NCBI GenBank assembly: GCA_018659505.1
Contig: JABJMI010000786.1
Span: 1-22,522 of the forward strand
From: Planctomicrobium sp.
GTDB taxonomy: Bacteria; Planctomycetota; Planctomycetia; Planctomycetales; Planctomycetaceae
Direction of reading: 5' to 3'
Length of the DNA: 22,522 nucleotides
A program made the translations under genes and the position numbers. The first letter of the stretch is position 1; every line of letters starts with the position of its first letter. The notes below the pieces were generated by a model that made no database searches, was not told the DNA's origin, and was given only the letters and a program-made list of their open reading frames with translations. Positions 7,845 to 15,314 of the stretch are shown one piece after another.

Positions 7845-8471
7845 TCACGCCCAGAGTTCGAAGAGAAACTTCTCAATCGCGCGCATGGTGTTCTTCATAT
7901 TCGATTCGAAGGTGCGATTACTGCCTCGTTTGGGGCGGAAGCTGTGATCTCCATCAATCGCCCAGTGGACACGAATATTCTCTGAGAGATGGTAGCTTTC
8001 GACTTCTTCTCTCGTGCCGAAAACATCCTTCTCACCCTGAATAATCAAGGTTGGTGTCTCTAACTCTGCGAGATGTTCCGTTCGTAACTTCTCTGGTTTT
8101 CCAGTCGGATGAAACGGATATCCAAGACAGAGTAGTCCGTCGGCGCGCGACTCGTCAGCGATTAAGCTCGCGATCCTGCCGCCCATCGATTTCCCGCCGA
8201 TGACAACTTTCTCTTGCTTCACTTCATCCAGAACTGCCAGCCATGTCTCTCGCAAGATGACTTCTTTGTCTGGTGGTCGCTTTCGCCCCGTCGAAGAACG
8301 TTCTTCCATGTATGGAAAATCGAAGCGAATCACTTTGTAGTGAAGTTTCACCAGAGCTTCAGCAAAGTAGCTGAGAAAAGCAGATTCCGAACTCTCGCCA
8401 GCGCCGTGCGTTAAGACAACGGCTTTCTTAGCTCGTTTCGGACCTTCAATCTTTAATCGGGGAACACTCAT
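7845..8471 (-). CDS. Alpha/beta hydrolase, TEX30/KANL3-like (dienelactone-hydrolase-related)
   Basis: A 208-residue cytoplasmic protein with no signal peptide. The alpha/beta-hydrolase elements are the oxyanion-type LTHGAGESSES near residues 20-30, the nucleophile elbow GGKSMGG with S95, the acid in QGEKDVFG (D149) and the histidine in DGDHSFRP (H176). The order Ser-Asp-His and the short length fit the small TEX30/KANL3-like branch, usually annotated as dienelactone hydrolase family or plain alpha/beta hydrolase. The substrate cannot be told from sequence. No Shine-Dalgarno is obvious before ATG at 8471. It is followed on its 5' side by the halogenase-like flavoprotein on the same strand, 75 bp away, so cotranscription is possible. 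Confidence 0.8.
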   Translation of the reverse strand: MSVPRLKIEGPKRAKKAVVLTHGAGESSESAFLSYFAEALVKLHYKVIRFDFPYMEERSSTGRKRPPDKEVILRETWLAVLDEVKQEKVVIGGKSMGGRIASLIADESRADGLLCLGYPFHPTGKPEKLRTEHLAELETPTLIIQGEKDVFGTREEVESYHLSENIRVHWAIDGDHSFRPKRGSNRTFESNMKNTMRAIEKFLFELWA

Positions 8472-8546
8472 GTCATGCAGCTTGTTTTAATCGTGAAGAA
8501 TGCCGAACTATGACAAACTTCGCGAGAAGCTGATAGCCACTACAAA

Positions 8547-9842
8547 TCATGCAGACTCAGCCTCTTCCATTGGTGGGATAATTTCCCCCATGGCTTCGAA
8601 CATCGCATCGTGCTCGGGCTTAAAGACTGCCCCAATGAGAATGTCAACGAGATTCGACTTGAATTGCGGATACTCTCTTAGAAACGAACCAAAGTTGAAG
8701 CCGGGTGAGTAGAAGGCGTAAACCAGTTTGCGAAAGTTCTCGACGCCAGCGGAATACGTTTCCTTCCAGGCACCAAGTCGGGCAGCGGATGTGTCTCCTA
8801 AAGCGAGTGCATCATGCACCGCATCAGCCACGAACTCTCCACCTTTCATCGCCAGATAAACCCCCGATGAATAGACAGGATCGATGAAGCCAAATGCGTC
8901 GCCACATAGCACCCAACCGTCGCCAGCTGCCTCTTTCGATGTATATGAGTAGTCCTTAGTTGCGTAATACTCCATACACTGTTCAGCATTTTCTAACCGC
9001 TTTTCGAGAGCTGGGCAGCATTCTAGTTCTCGCTGGTATGTTGATTCGGCAGTCGAGCCTTTGGGGAACATGTAACTCATCTCTCCGGTGCAGCCGACGC
9101 TGACAACATCATCACTGAGAGGGATATACCAGAACCAAGTCTTCTTTCCTTCTGTCTGCATAATGAGAGTCGCTCCCTCATCTTTACCTTCATCCCGATA
9201 AGCACCTTTCCAATAAGTCCATATCGTCCCTTTGCGAAGATGCGGATCCGAGGATCTTAATTTCAAGCGATTGGAAAGAAAGGCAGATGTCCCCGAACAA
9301 TCAACAACCACTTTCGCGTTGACGACTTTTGATTCCGAATTTCCTGAACCATCGCTGAGTTTTACTTTCACACCGGGTGCACGTTCGCCTTCGAATAGAA
9401 CTTCCAGCACCTGGGCGTTCATGCGAACTTGAGCCCCTTTCTCAACAGCATTGTCGAGCAGCATTTTGTCGAAGTCTGCCCGCTCGACTTGCCATGTCTG
9501 TGAGCTTTCATGCGAGTTGTGCATGTCAAAATAAAATGGAGCCGATTCCTTCCAGCCATCCGAAACAAACTGCACACTGAATTTTTTCGGAAACGAACTC
9601 GCTTTCAACTTGTCGATCAGTCCCAAACGTTGCAGCGACCAATAAGTTTCCGGAATAAGAGATTCCCCAACATGAAAACGCGGAATGGTGCCACGTTCCA
9701 GGACAACAACCGAATGACCCTGCTCTGCCAGCAACGCAGAGACAGTCGCACCGGCAGGGCCTCCACCGATGACAACCACATCGTAGCTATCGAGGATCGG
9801 GCTCAAGAATGAACTGTCAGCGGGGTAATTTGCCTGTATCAT
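8547..9842 (-). CDS. FAD-dependent oxidoreductase, flavin-dependent halogenase-like
   Basis: A 431-residue flavoprotein. The N-terminal dinucleotide motif is VIGGGPAGATVSALLAEQG, followed by VLERGTIPRFHVGESLIPET at about 47-66. The second FAD motif is CGDAFGFIDPVYSSGV near 313-328. WFWYIP at about 236-241 fits the WxWxIP signature used to mark flavin-dependent halogenases, and a lysine pair in FPKKFSVQF (about 84-92) sits where halogenases carry their catalytic lysine, but the usual glycine context is altered. It could therefore be a halogenase-like enzyme, a geranylgeranyl-reductase-like enzyme or another group-A flavoprotein; chemistry is not proven. A TTG lies four codons upstream at 9854, but ATG at 9842 is preferred. 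No flavin reductase or carrier protein gene lies nearby. Confidence 0.78.
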   Translation of the reverse strand: MIQANYPADSSFLSPILDSYDVVVIGGGPAGATVSALLAEQGHSVVVLERGTIPRFHVGESLIPETYWSLQRLGLIDKLKASSFPKKFSVQFVSDGWKESAPFYFDMHNSHESSQTWQVERADFDKMLLDNAVEKGAQVRMNAQVLEVLFEGERAPGVKVKLSDGSGNSESKVVNAKVVVDCSGTSAFLSNRLKLRSSDPHLRKGTIWTYWKGAYRDEGKDEGATLIMQTEGKKTWFWYIPLSDDVVSVGCTGEMSYMFPKGSTAESTYQRELECCPALEKRLENAEQCMEYYATKDYSYTSKEAAGDGWVLCGDAFGFIDPVYSSGVYLAMKGGEFVADAVHDALALGDTSAARLGAWKETYSAGVENFRKLVYAFYSPGFNFGSFLREYPQFKSNLVDILIGAVFKPEHDAMFEAMGEIIPPMEEAESA

Positions 9843-10140
9843 AATGTGCAACAATTGTTAAAAATTCGAACCTACCGATGATAGCCAATTCTGCAAAAAG
9901 GTCCACAATTGAGTAACTGATGTGCAACCATATTTACATTGACCGGGAATAACCGAGACCATTAACCGAGAAATTTGCTATAACTCTCAAAGCGACCTAA
10001 GGATTGTATCTGTTAAAAAAGGGAGAGTCATCTGAGGTCGCTGGTCAAGGCGCTAGGGATCGAGGGGCAAGGGTGAAAAATCAACACCCGATTGATCATA
10101 ATTAGTTTCAAGAACTTATAAGTCAAAGCCATCTGATTTA
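9843..10140. other. Divergent intergenic gap, nothing firm recognised
   Basis: The gap separates the divergently transcribed halogenase-like gene and tsaB. Apart from a short palindrome around AACAATTGTT just upstream of the flavoprotein start, no convincing promoter pair, RNA gene or repeat family was recognised. It must hold promoters for both directions, but I cannot place them. Confidence 0.4.
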
Positions 10141-10821
10141 ATGAAAATCCTCGGAATCGAAACTTCTGGTCGCTCGGGCACGATCTCTGTCGTAGAAGAT
10201 GAATCGGAACTCGCAGGGACAGAACTCTCTGCAACAGGTCGCCGTCACGCCCGTACATTGGTGCCGGAGATAGGTCAATTGCTGCAACACCTCAACCTCA
10301 AGCTGACTGACCTCGATGGAATCACAGTCAGCATCGGACCGGGAAGCTTTACAGGTCTAAGAGTCGGAGTCGTCTGCGCCAAAACCCTCGCTTACGCTCT
10401 TAAGAAACCACTGATCGCAGTTGATACCTTCGAGGCAATCGCAGCGAGCCAACTTAAAATAGACCAATCGATTTGGGTGATCGACGATGCACTCAGAGGC
10501 GATGTCTATGCCGGGAAATACAAGTTAGAGAATGGCAACCTGATCTCTCAACAACAGCCAGCCCTCATCTCACTAGAACAATTCCGAGAAATACTCACAG
10601 CAGGTGAACTCGTGACGGGACCAGGTGTCACTAAACTGAAAGAAGGACTAACGGGTCTACATCTCGGAGAAGAGCAATTTCGCTCACCCCAAGCTGTTCA
10701 AATCGCATTGATCGGTGAGCAGAAAGTTCAGCGACAGGAAAGCGATGACTTGTGGACAGTCGAACCACACTACATTCGACGGAGTGCCGCTGAAGAGAAG
10801 GCAGATGCACCACCCGTATAA
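10141..10821 (+). CDS. tsaB: tRNA t6A37 threonylcarbamoyladenosine biosynthesis protein TsaB
   Basis: A 226-residue ASKHA-fold protein. It starts MKILGIETSG, the ATPase-like phosphate-1 strand, and contains SIGPGSFTGLRVG at residues 64-76, the most diagnostic TsaB/YeaZ signature. ARTLVPEIGQLL aligns with the usual HSERLLPLI segment. TsaB is the non-catalytic partner of TsaD, and with TsaE forms the complex that transfers threonylcarbamoyl to A37 of ANN-decoding tRNAs. tsaD, tsaE and tsaC are not in the window. Length is typical. No Shine-Dalgarno is visible before the ATG. The gene is convergent with the DUF2314 gene downstream. Confidence 0.93.
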   Translation: MKILGIETSGRSGTISVVEDESELAGTELSATGRRHARTLVPEIGQLLQHLNLKLTDLDGITVSIGPGSFTGLRVGVVCAKTLAYALKKPLIAVDTFEAIAASQLKIDQSIWVIDDALRGDVYAGKYKLENGNLISQQQPALISLEQFREILTAGELVTGPGVTKLKEGLTGLHLGEEQFRSPQAVQIALIGEQKVQRQESDDLWTVEPHYIRRSAAEEKADAPPV

Positions 10822-10875
10822 ATGATTAGTTGTGGTGAAGCTCAATAGATTGGCTAAAACAACGGACCTTAGAAA

Positions 10876-11372
10876 TCAATCCAAATCCATCCACTCAAAA
10901 GGTGGATGCTCCGCGTACATGCGACGTTCTTCTTTTGAGAAGTTCTTCCACATAAATTTGAATGTGTATCCGCCGTGGCATTTGCCGTCGATCACGATTA
11001 CCCAATCGGTCACCCTTTCTGGATTGACAATAACTTCGTCTCCTTCTTTCACCTTGCGGGTATACATCGGCTCACTGGCGAGTGTGCCGACAATGTTCTC
11101 ACCGTCGAAATAGATGTCGCCTAAAAACATATGCTCAACTTCCACTCCTCGTTTCTGAGCGGGAAACGCATACTTCATGAGAGTTGCTTCGGCGGCGGGG
11201 ACGATTCGTTGAGCATCTTTTTTGACAGCGCTGGCAAACTTGGGATAGTTCTGTTGAGCAAGCTCAATCGCCTTCTGCATCCCCGCGGGTCTTCACCCTT
11301 GAACCATGCGATTGGATTGTCATCGTCTGAGTCCGAATCAGAATTTCCAAAAAACTTACTGAAGAAAGCCAT
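10876..11372 (-). CDS. DUF2314 domain protein with apparent frameshift near 11281
   Basis: The uninterrupted body, ATG at 11280 to stop at 10876, gives 134 residues beginning MQKAIELAQQNYPKFASAVK. It contains VEHMFLGDIYFDGENIVGTL and the C-terminal DWVIVIDGKCHGGYTFKFMW, matching the DUF2314 (YegJ-like) pattern; function is unknown. The expected N-terminus lies just upstream in another frame: from ATG at 11372, with GGAG nine bases before it, the reading is MAFFSKFFGNS, then a Ser/Asp run, then NPIAWFKGEDPRG. One extra G in the GGGG run at 11281-11284 (plus coordinates) would join the two as GEDPRGMQKAIELAQ, the usual family junction. So this is either a recent frameshift, a sequence error in a homopolymer, or a shortened protein starting at 11280, which lacks a ribosome binding site. 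Confidence 0.7.
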
Positions 11373-11483
11373 TATAATTATCTCCACAAACAGAAAACTT
11401 ACACTTGAAAGCGTTAAGTTTGGAAGATTATTGACTTGCTTGCAAGGCAGTCAGTTCTATCAGTTTAGATGACCAAGATCAGG

Positions 11484-12740
11484 TTACCGAATTTGTCCAT
11501 TACCGTAGGCGATATATTTGTAGCTGGTCAGTTCTTTTAGTCCGCATGGTCCGCGGGCGTGGAACTTATCTGTGCTGATGCCGATCTCCGCACCGAGTCC
11601 GAATTCTCCGCCATCATTGAAGCGTGTACTGGCATTGATGATCACGGCTGATGAATCGATCATCCCTGTGAATTTGCGAGACGCTGCATAGTCTGAAGTG
11701 ACGATAACATCGGTGTGATGCGAGCCGTATTCGTTGATGTGCTCTATTGCCGCGTCGATGGTATCGACCACCTTGGCTGAGATTTTTAATGCGAGATATT
11801 CGGTGCGATAATCTTCTTCACTGGCAGCGATGGCAGCGGGTATTGACGCGCGTACTTTCTCGTCTCCCCTGATTTCGACACCTTGTTCGCCAAGCGCCTC
11901 GCCTGCGATCGGCAGGAACTTGTCTGCAATGGCAGAGTGAACTAGAAACGATTCAGCAGCGTTGCAGACCCCTGTGCGGTGACATTTGCTGTTCACGAGG
12001 ATTTGTTTTGCCATCTCCAGATCAGCGGAGTCATCAACATAGACGTGACAGACTCCATCAAAGTGCTTGATGACAGGCATGGTCGCTTCGCTGGAAACAC
12101 GTTCGATCAGTGACTTTCCACCTCTTGGAATAGTGACATCGATATACTCGTCCATCTTCAGGAAATGTCCAACAGCTTCACGGTCAGTCGTCTCGACAAG
12201 TTGCACCGCGTGTTCGGGGAGTCCTTCTTCTTTCAATGTCTCTGAGAGCAATTTATAGATTGCAATATTACTGTGAAAGGCTTCTTTCCCGCCGCGTAAG
12301 ATAACTGCGTTTCCACTTTTAACGCACAAAGCAGCTGCATCAGCGGTCACATTGGGACGTGATTCATAAATAAAGAAAACAACGCCCAGAGGAACACGAA
12401 CCTGTGTGACCATCAGCCCATTGGGACGTGGATTGCTGCCGATGACTTCGCCAATCGGGTCTGGCAAAAGCGCGACTTCTTCGAGAGCAGCGGCAATCCC
12501 TTCCAGTCGTTCTTCAGTTAATCGAAGACGGTCAATCTGAGCGTCTGTCTGTCCGTACTCAGGTGCCTTTTCCAGATCTTTTTTGTTCTCTTCGATGAGG
12601 TGACTCGCACGTTCGCGAATACGTTCAGCGGACTTCTTAAGCCAGTTGTTTTTCTGATTGCCCGTGGCGACTCCTAAAGCGCGTGATGCAGCTTTCGCTT
12701 GTCGGGCGACTTTCGAGGTGTATTCTTGCAATTCACTCAT
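11484..12740 (-). CDS. proA: Gamma-glutamyl phosphate reductase (proline biosynthesis)
   Basis: A 418-residue enzyme of the aldehyde dehydrogenase superfamily that reduces gamma-glutamyl phosphate to glutamate semialdehyde with NADPH, the second step of proline synthesis. Diagnostic stretches are [20 protein letters not shown] at about 116-135, [26 protein letters not shown], and the nucleophile region [14 protein letters not shown] with catalytic Cys at C259. The C-terminus carries [20 protein letters not shown] and [13 protein letters not shown], both typical of ProA. Length is usual. The frame starts at a TTG at 12752, but ATG at 12740 begins the normal N-terminus and is chosen. proB and proC are absent here. 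A hairpin and 81 bp separate it from the ppk1 stop upstream on the same strand. Confidence 0.95.
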   Translation of the reverse strand: MSELQEYTSKVARQAKAASRALGVATGNQKNNWLKKSAERIRERASHLIEENKKDLEKAPEYGQTDAQIDRLRLTEERLEGIAAALEEVALLPDPIGEVIGSNPRPNGLMVTQVRVPLGVVFFIYESRPNVTADAAALCVKSGNAVILRGGKEAFHSNIAIYKLLSETLKEEGLPEHAVQLVETTDREAVGHFLKMDEYIDVTIPRGGKSLIERVSSEATMPVIKHFDGVCHVYVDDSADLEMAKQILVNSKCHRTGVCNAAESFLVHSAIADKFLPIAGEALGEQGVEIRGDEKVRASIPAAIAASEEDYRTEYLALKISAKVVDTIDAAIEHINEYGSHHTDVIVTSDYAASRKFTGMIDSSAVIINASTRFNDGGEFGLGAEIGISTDKFHARGPCGLKELTSYKYIAYGNGQIR

Positions 12741-12783
12741 GAAATCAATCAATACTAAAGTACGTTAAATCAGAAATCTTGTT

Positions 12784-12810
12784 TTGCCTCACACTTCATG
12801 TGTGAGACAA
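12784..12810. repeat. Hairpin CTCACAC-TTCAT-GTGTGAG
   Basis: A 7-bp perfect stem (12788-12794 with 12800-12806) is extended by TTG/CAA at the outside. It lies between the ppk1 stop and the proA start. No T-run follows on either strand, so intrinsic termination is doubtful. It shares the ACACTTCA(A/T)GTGT core with the hairpin at 17842-17864. Confidence 0.55.
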
Positions 12811-12821
12811 AGAAGCAAATC

Positions 12822-14933
12822 TTAAAAATGATGCGGTTCAAACATCGTGCGCTGTTTCTTCGCAATCCGATTTGTAGCAATCCGTGCTTCTTCGTAAAGT
12901 GTTTCTTGCGCACGAAACGGTTCCTCATCCACTCCAAGTACTTTCTTGGAGTAAGTGCCATCAGGGTGAAGATGGGATGCATTCGTATTATCTTTACGGA
13001 ATGAATCGAGAATGTGTATCAACTGTCTGCGACATTTCGAATCTGTAATCGGAACCAATAGTTCTTTTCGCTGATCTAAATTTCGCGGCATCCAATCGGC
13101 GCTCGAAATGTAAACTTGAGGATCGCCACCATGGTGTAAGTAAATCACACGAGCATGTTCGAGAAAACGGTCGACGATGCTTGTTACTCGAATGTTTTCA
13201 CTCAGCCCCGGAACCCCAGGTTTCAAACAGCAGATGCCACGAATGTTCAAAAATATTTTGACACCCGCTTGCGAAGCCGAATAAAGAGTATCAATTAAAG
13301 CTGTGTCTGTCAGAGCATTGACCTTGACCATAATTTTGGCTTCATTGCCAGCTTTAGCTCGTTTCACTTCAGCTTGAATCAGCTCAATCAATTCCGATCT
13401 TAATCGCAATGGTGCTGATTCGAGTTTGCGATAGTTTTGCGGTGGTTGTGAATCGCCAGCGATGGAATTGAAGAAGGCAATCGCATCGGCACCGAGTTCT
13501 TCATTGCATGAGAGTAATGAGGCGTCGCTGTAAAGCTTCGCTGTTGATTCGTTGTAGTTACCCGTTCCAAAATGGACGTATCGCTGCACTCCGCCCGGTT
13601 CACGCCTGACGACAATACAAACCTTGGCGTGCGTTTTAAGTCCTTTCACTCCATGAATTACTTGAGCTCCGATCGCTTCGAGTTCGCGCGCTTGCTTCAG
13701 GTTGCGTTCTTCATCGAAGCGGGCTTTAAGTTCTAATAAAACGGTCACATGTTTGCCGTTATCGACTGCTCGCTTTAAAGCACGAACAATGCGACTGTCC
13801 CTGCTGATGCGGTACAACGTCTGTTTGATTGCAATCACATCAGGATCTTCCGCAGCTTCTTCTACAAACCGAACGACTGGTTCAAAGCTTTCATATGGGT
13901 GAAACAGCAGGATGTCTTTTTCCGCAATTGAATCGAATAACAATTCTTCCGCCGGAACTTCAGGCGATCTCACAGGCGGCCAAGGTTCATACTTCAAATT
14001 TTCGAATCCCCTACGACCTGCGAGTTCCATAAAGGCTCCCAAATCGACTGGTCCCGGAACTCGATGAATCTGCTCATCAGTGACCTGAACTTCGGATTTC
14101 ATAAATTCGACGAGTTCATTTGAGACGCTCTCATGCACTTCCAGACGCAAACAGTCGGCTTCGGTTCGCGCGAGAATGACTTCTGCCATATTCACTGCCA
14201 ACCCTTGCGGAGTGAACTCCTGCACTTCAACTTCCGCATTGCGAGTCAATCGAAACGGGCAAAACTCAAGAACCTCTTCACCTGGAAAAAATTCATGGAT
14301 GAACATGCAAACAATGTCCTCCAAAGGCATGTAGGCAAATCCAGACTCGGAAGGTAAGGAATAAAAACGTGAGAGTGTTCTCCCAAAAGGAATCACAGCG
14401 AATCGATCTGTCGTGTTTTCCGAATTGGATTCAAATGGTCGCGGAGCGAGGCGAATACAAAGATTAAGGATCTGATTCGCCAACAATGGAAACTGAACTC
14501 CTTCTCCGACTGACATCGGCGTTAAGACTGACAGGATCTCCGTTTCGAAGACCTGCTTCAACATCATTTTTTGAGTCGAATTCAGTTCATCCTCAGTCAG
14601 CTGACGAATCTCATGTTCAAGCAATATCGGAGCGATCTCGTTCAAGAGGCAGTCGTATTGCTCTTCGACCATCTTTTTGATTCGAGCTTGAACAGCCGCC
14701 AACTGCTCGGTAGGCGTCAGACCTGAAGGTGCTTTCTTCGCTGCGTCTGATTCAATAAGTCGCGTCAATGCTCCGACGCGCACCCGGAAAAACTCATCCA
14801 GATTCGAACTCGTAATAGCGAGGAATTTTAACCTTTCCAGCAGAGGAACACTCTTATTATGAGCCTCATTCAAAACCCGTTGATTAAATTCTAACCAACT
14901 CAGTTCCCGATCGAAATAATTTGTCTGGCTCAT
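12822..14933 (-). CDS. ppk1: Polyphosphate kinase 1
   Basis: A 703-residue enzyme that polymerises the gamma-phosphate of ATP into polyphosphate and works in reverse. The N-terminus YFDRELSWLEFNQRVLNEA is the standard PPK1 opening, and NLDEFFRVRVGAL follows. The first phospholipase-D-like active site is LKTHAKVCIV with the phospho-histidine at H435, the same number as in E. coli as I recall. FGTGNYNESTAKLYSD follows. The second site is FLEHARVIYLHHGGD, then SSADWMPRNLDQRKELLVPI. Length fits the family. The frame is open from GTG at 14963, but ATG at 14933, with TGGAA upstream, gives the canonical start. Neighbouring proA is on the same strand. No ppx, pst or pho gene is nearby, so phosphate regulation is not evident here. 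Confidence 0.95.
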   Translation of the reverse strand: MSQTNYFDRELSWLEFNQRVLNEAHNKSVPLLERLKFLAITSSNLDEFFRVRVGALTRLIESDAAKKAPSGLTPTEQLAAVQARIKKMVEEQYDCLLNEIAPILLEHEIRQLTEDELNSTQKMMLKQVFETEILSVLTPMSVGEGVQFPLLANQILNLCIRLAPRPFESNSENTTDRFAVIPFGRTLSRFYSLPSESGFAYMPLEDIVCMFIHEFFPGEEVLEFCPFRLTRNAEVEVQEFTPQGLAVNMAEVILARTEADCLRLEVHESVSNELVEFMKSEVQVTDEQIHRVPGPVDLGAFMELAGRRGFENLKYEPWPPVRSPEVPAEELLFDSIAEKDILLFHPYESFEPVVRFVEEAAEDPDVIAIKQTLYRISRDSRIVRALKRAVDNGKHVTVLLELKARFDEERNLKQARELEAIGAQVIHGVKGLKTHAKVCIVVRREPGGVQRYVHFGTGNYNESTAKLYSDASLLSCNEELGADAIAFFNSIAGDSQPPQNYRKLESAPLRLRSELIELIQAEVKRAKAGNEAKIMVKVNALTDTALIDTLYSASQAGVKIFLNIRGICCLKPGVPGLSENIRVTSIVDRFLEHARVIYLHHGGDPQVYISSADWMPRNLDQRKELLVPITDSKCRRQLIHILDSFRKDNTNASHLHPDGTYSKKVLGVDEEPFRAQETLYEEARIATNRIAKKQRTMFEPHHF

Positions 14934-15314
14934 GAGAGCATTTCCAATACTTCTCTTGTCCACGGGTTACGTTTCCAAAAATTGACACGCTGGTGCCACG
15001 AGACAGAACAGTTTAATGAATATTGAATTTGCTCTAGTGATTTCACTCAATAGTATTGAAAAGTTCAGGCTCATGTTGTCTATCAGGAGATTATCACACC
15101 TTCACAAACTCGCGAGCCTGAATCTGTCACTTTCCTTAAAATCTTAACATGGCGGGGAATTTTCCGGACTCCGTAAATTGTTGACTGCACTGCGACTGTT
15201 GAAATGACTATGATATGCGAGAATAGATGTGTTCGATACGAACGCATTTAGCAACTGGTCTGTTGTGTCATATTCTACTGACCATTTCCCCATCATTAGA
15301 GTTCATTGATATTT
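14934..15314. other. Divergent intergenic gap, nothing recognised
   Basis: This 381-bp AT-rich gap separates ppk1 (minus) from the PSCyt/PSD1 gene (plus). I looked for -35/-10 pairs, hairpins with T-runs, RNA genes and the repeat families seen elsewhere in the window and found none convincing. TATGAT near 15210 is a possible -10 box without a matching -35. Confidence 0.4.

Noticed and set aside
12784..12810. Intrinsic terminator for ppk1
   Set aside because: The stem is good, but no T-run follows on the minus strand, so it was recorded as a repeat hairpin instead.
15180..15215. sigma70 promoter TTGACT ... TATGAT before the PSCyt/PSD1 gene
   Set aside because: The spacer is 22 bases, too long, and no better -35 fits the TATGAT.
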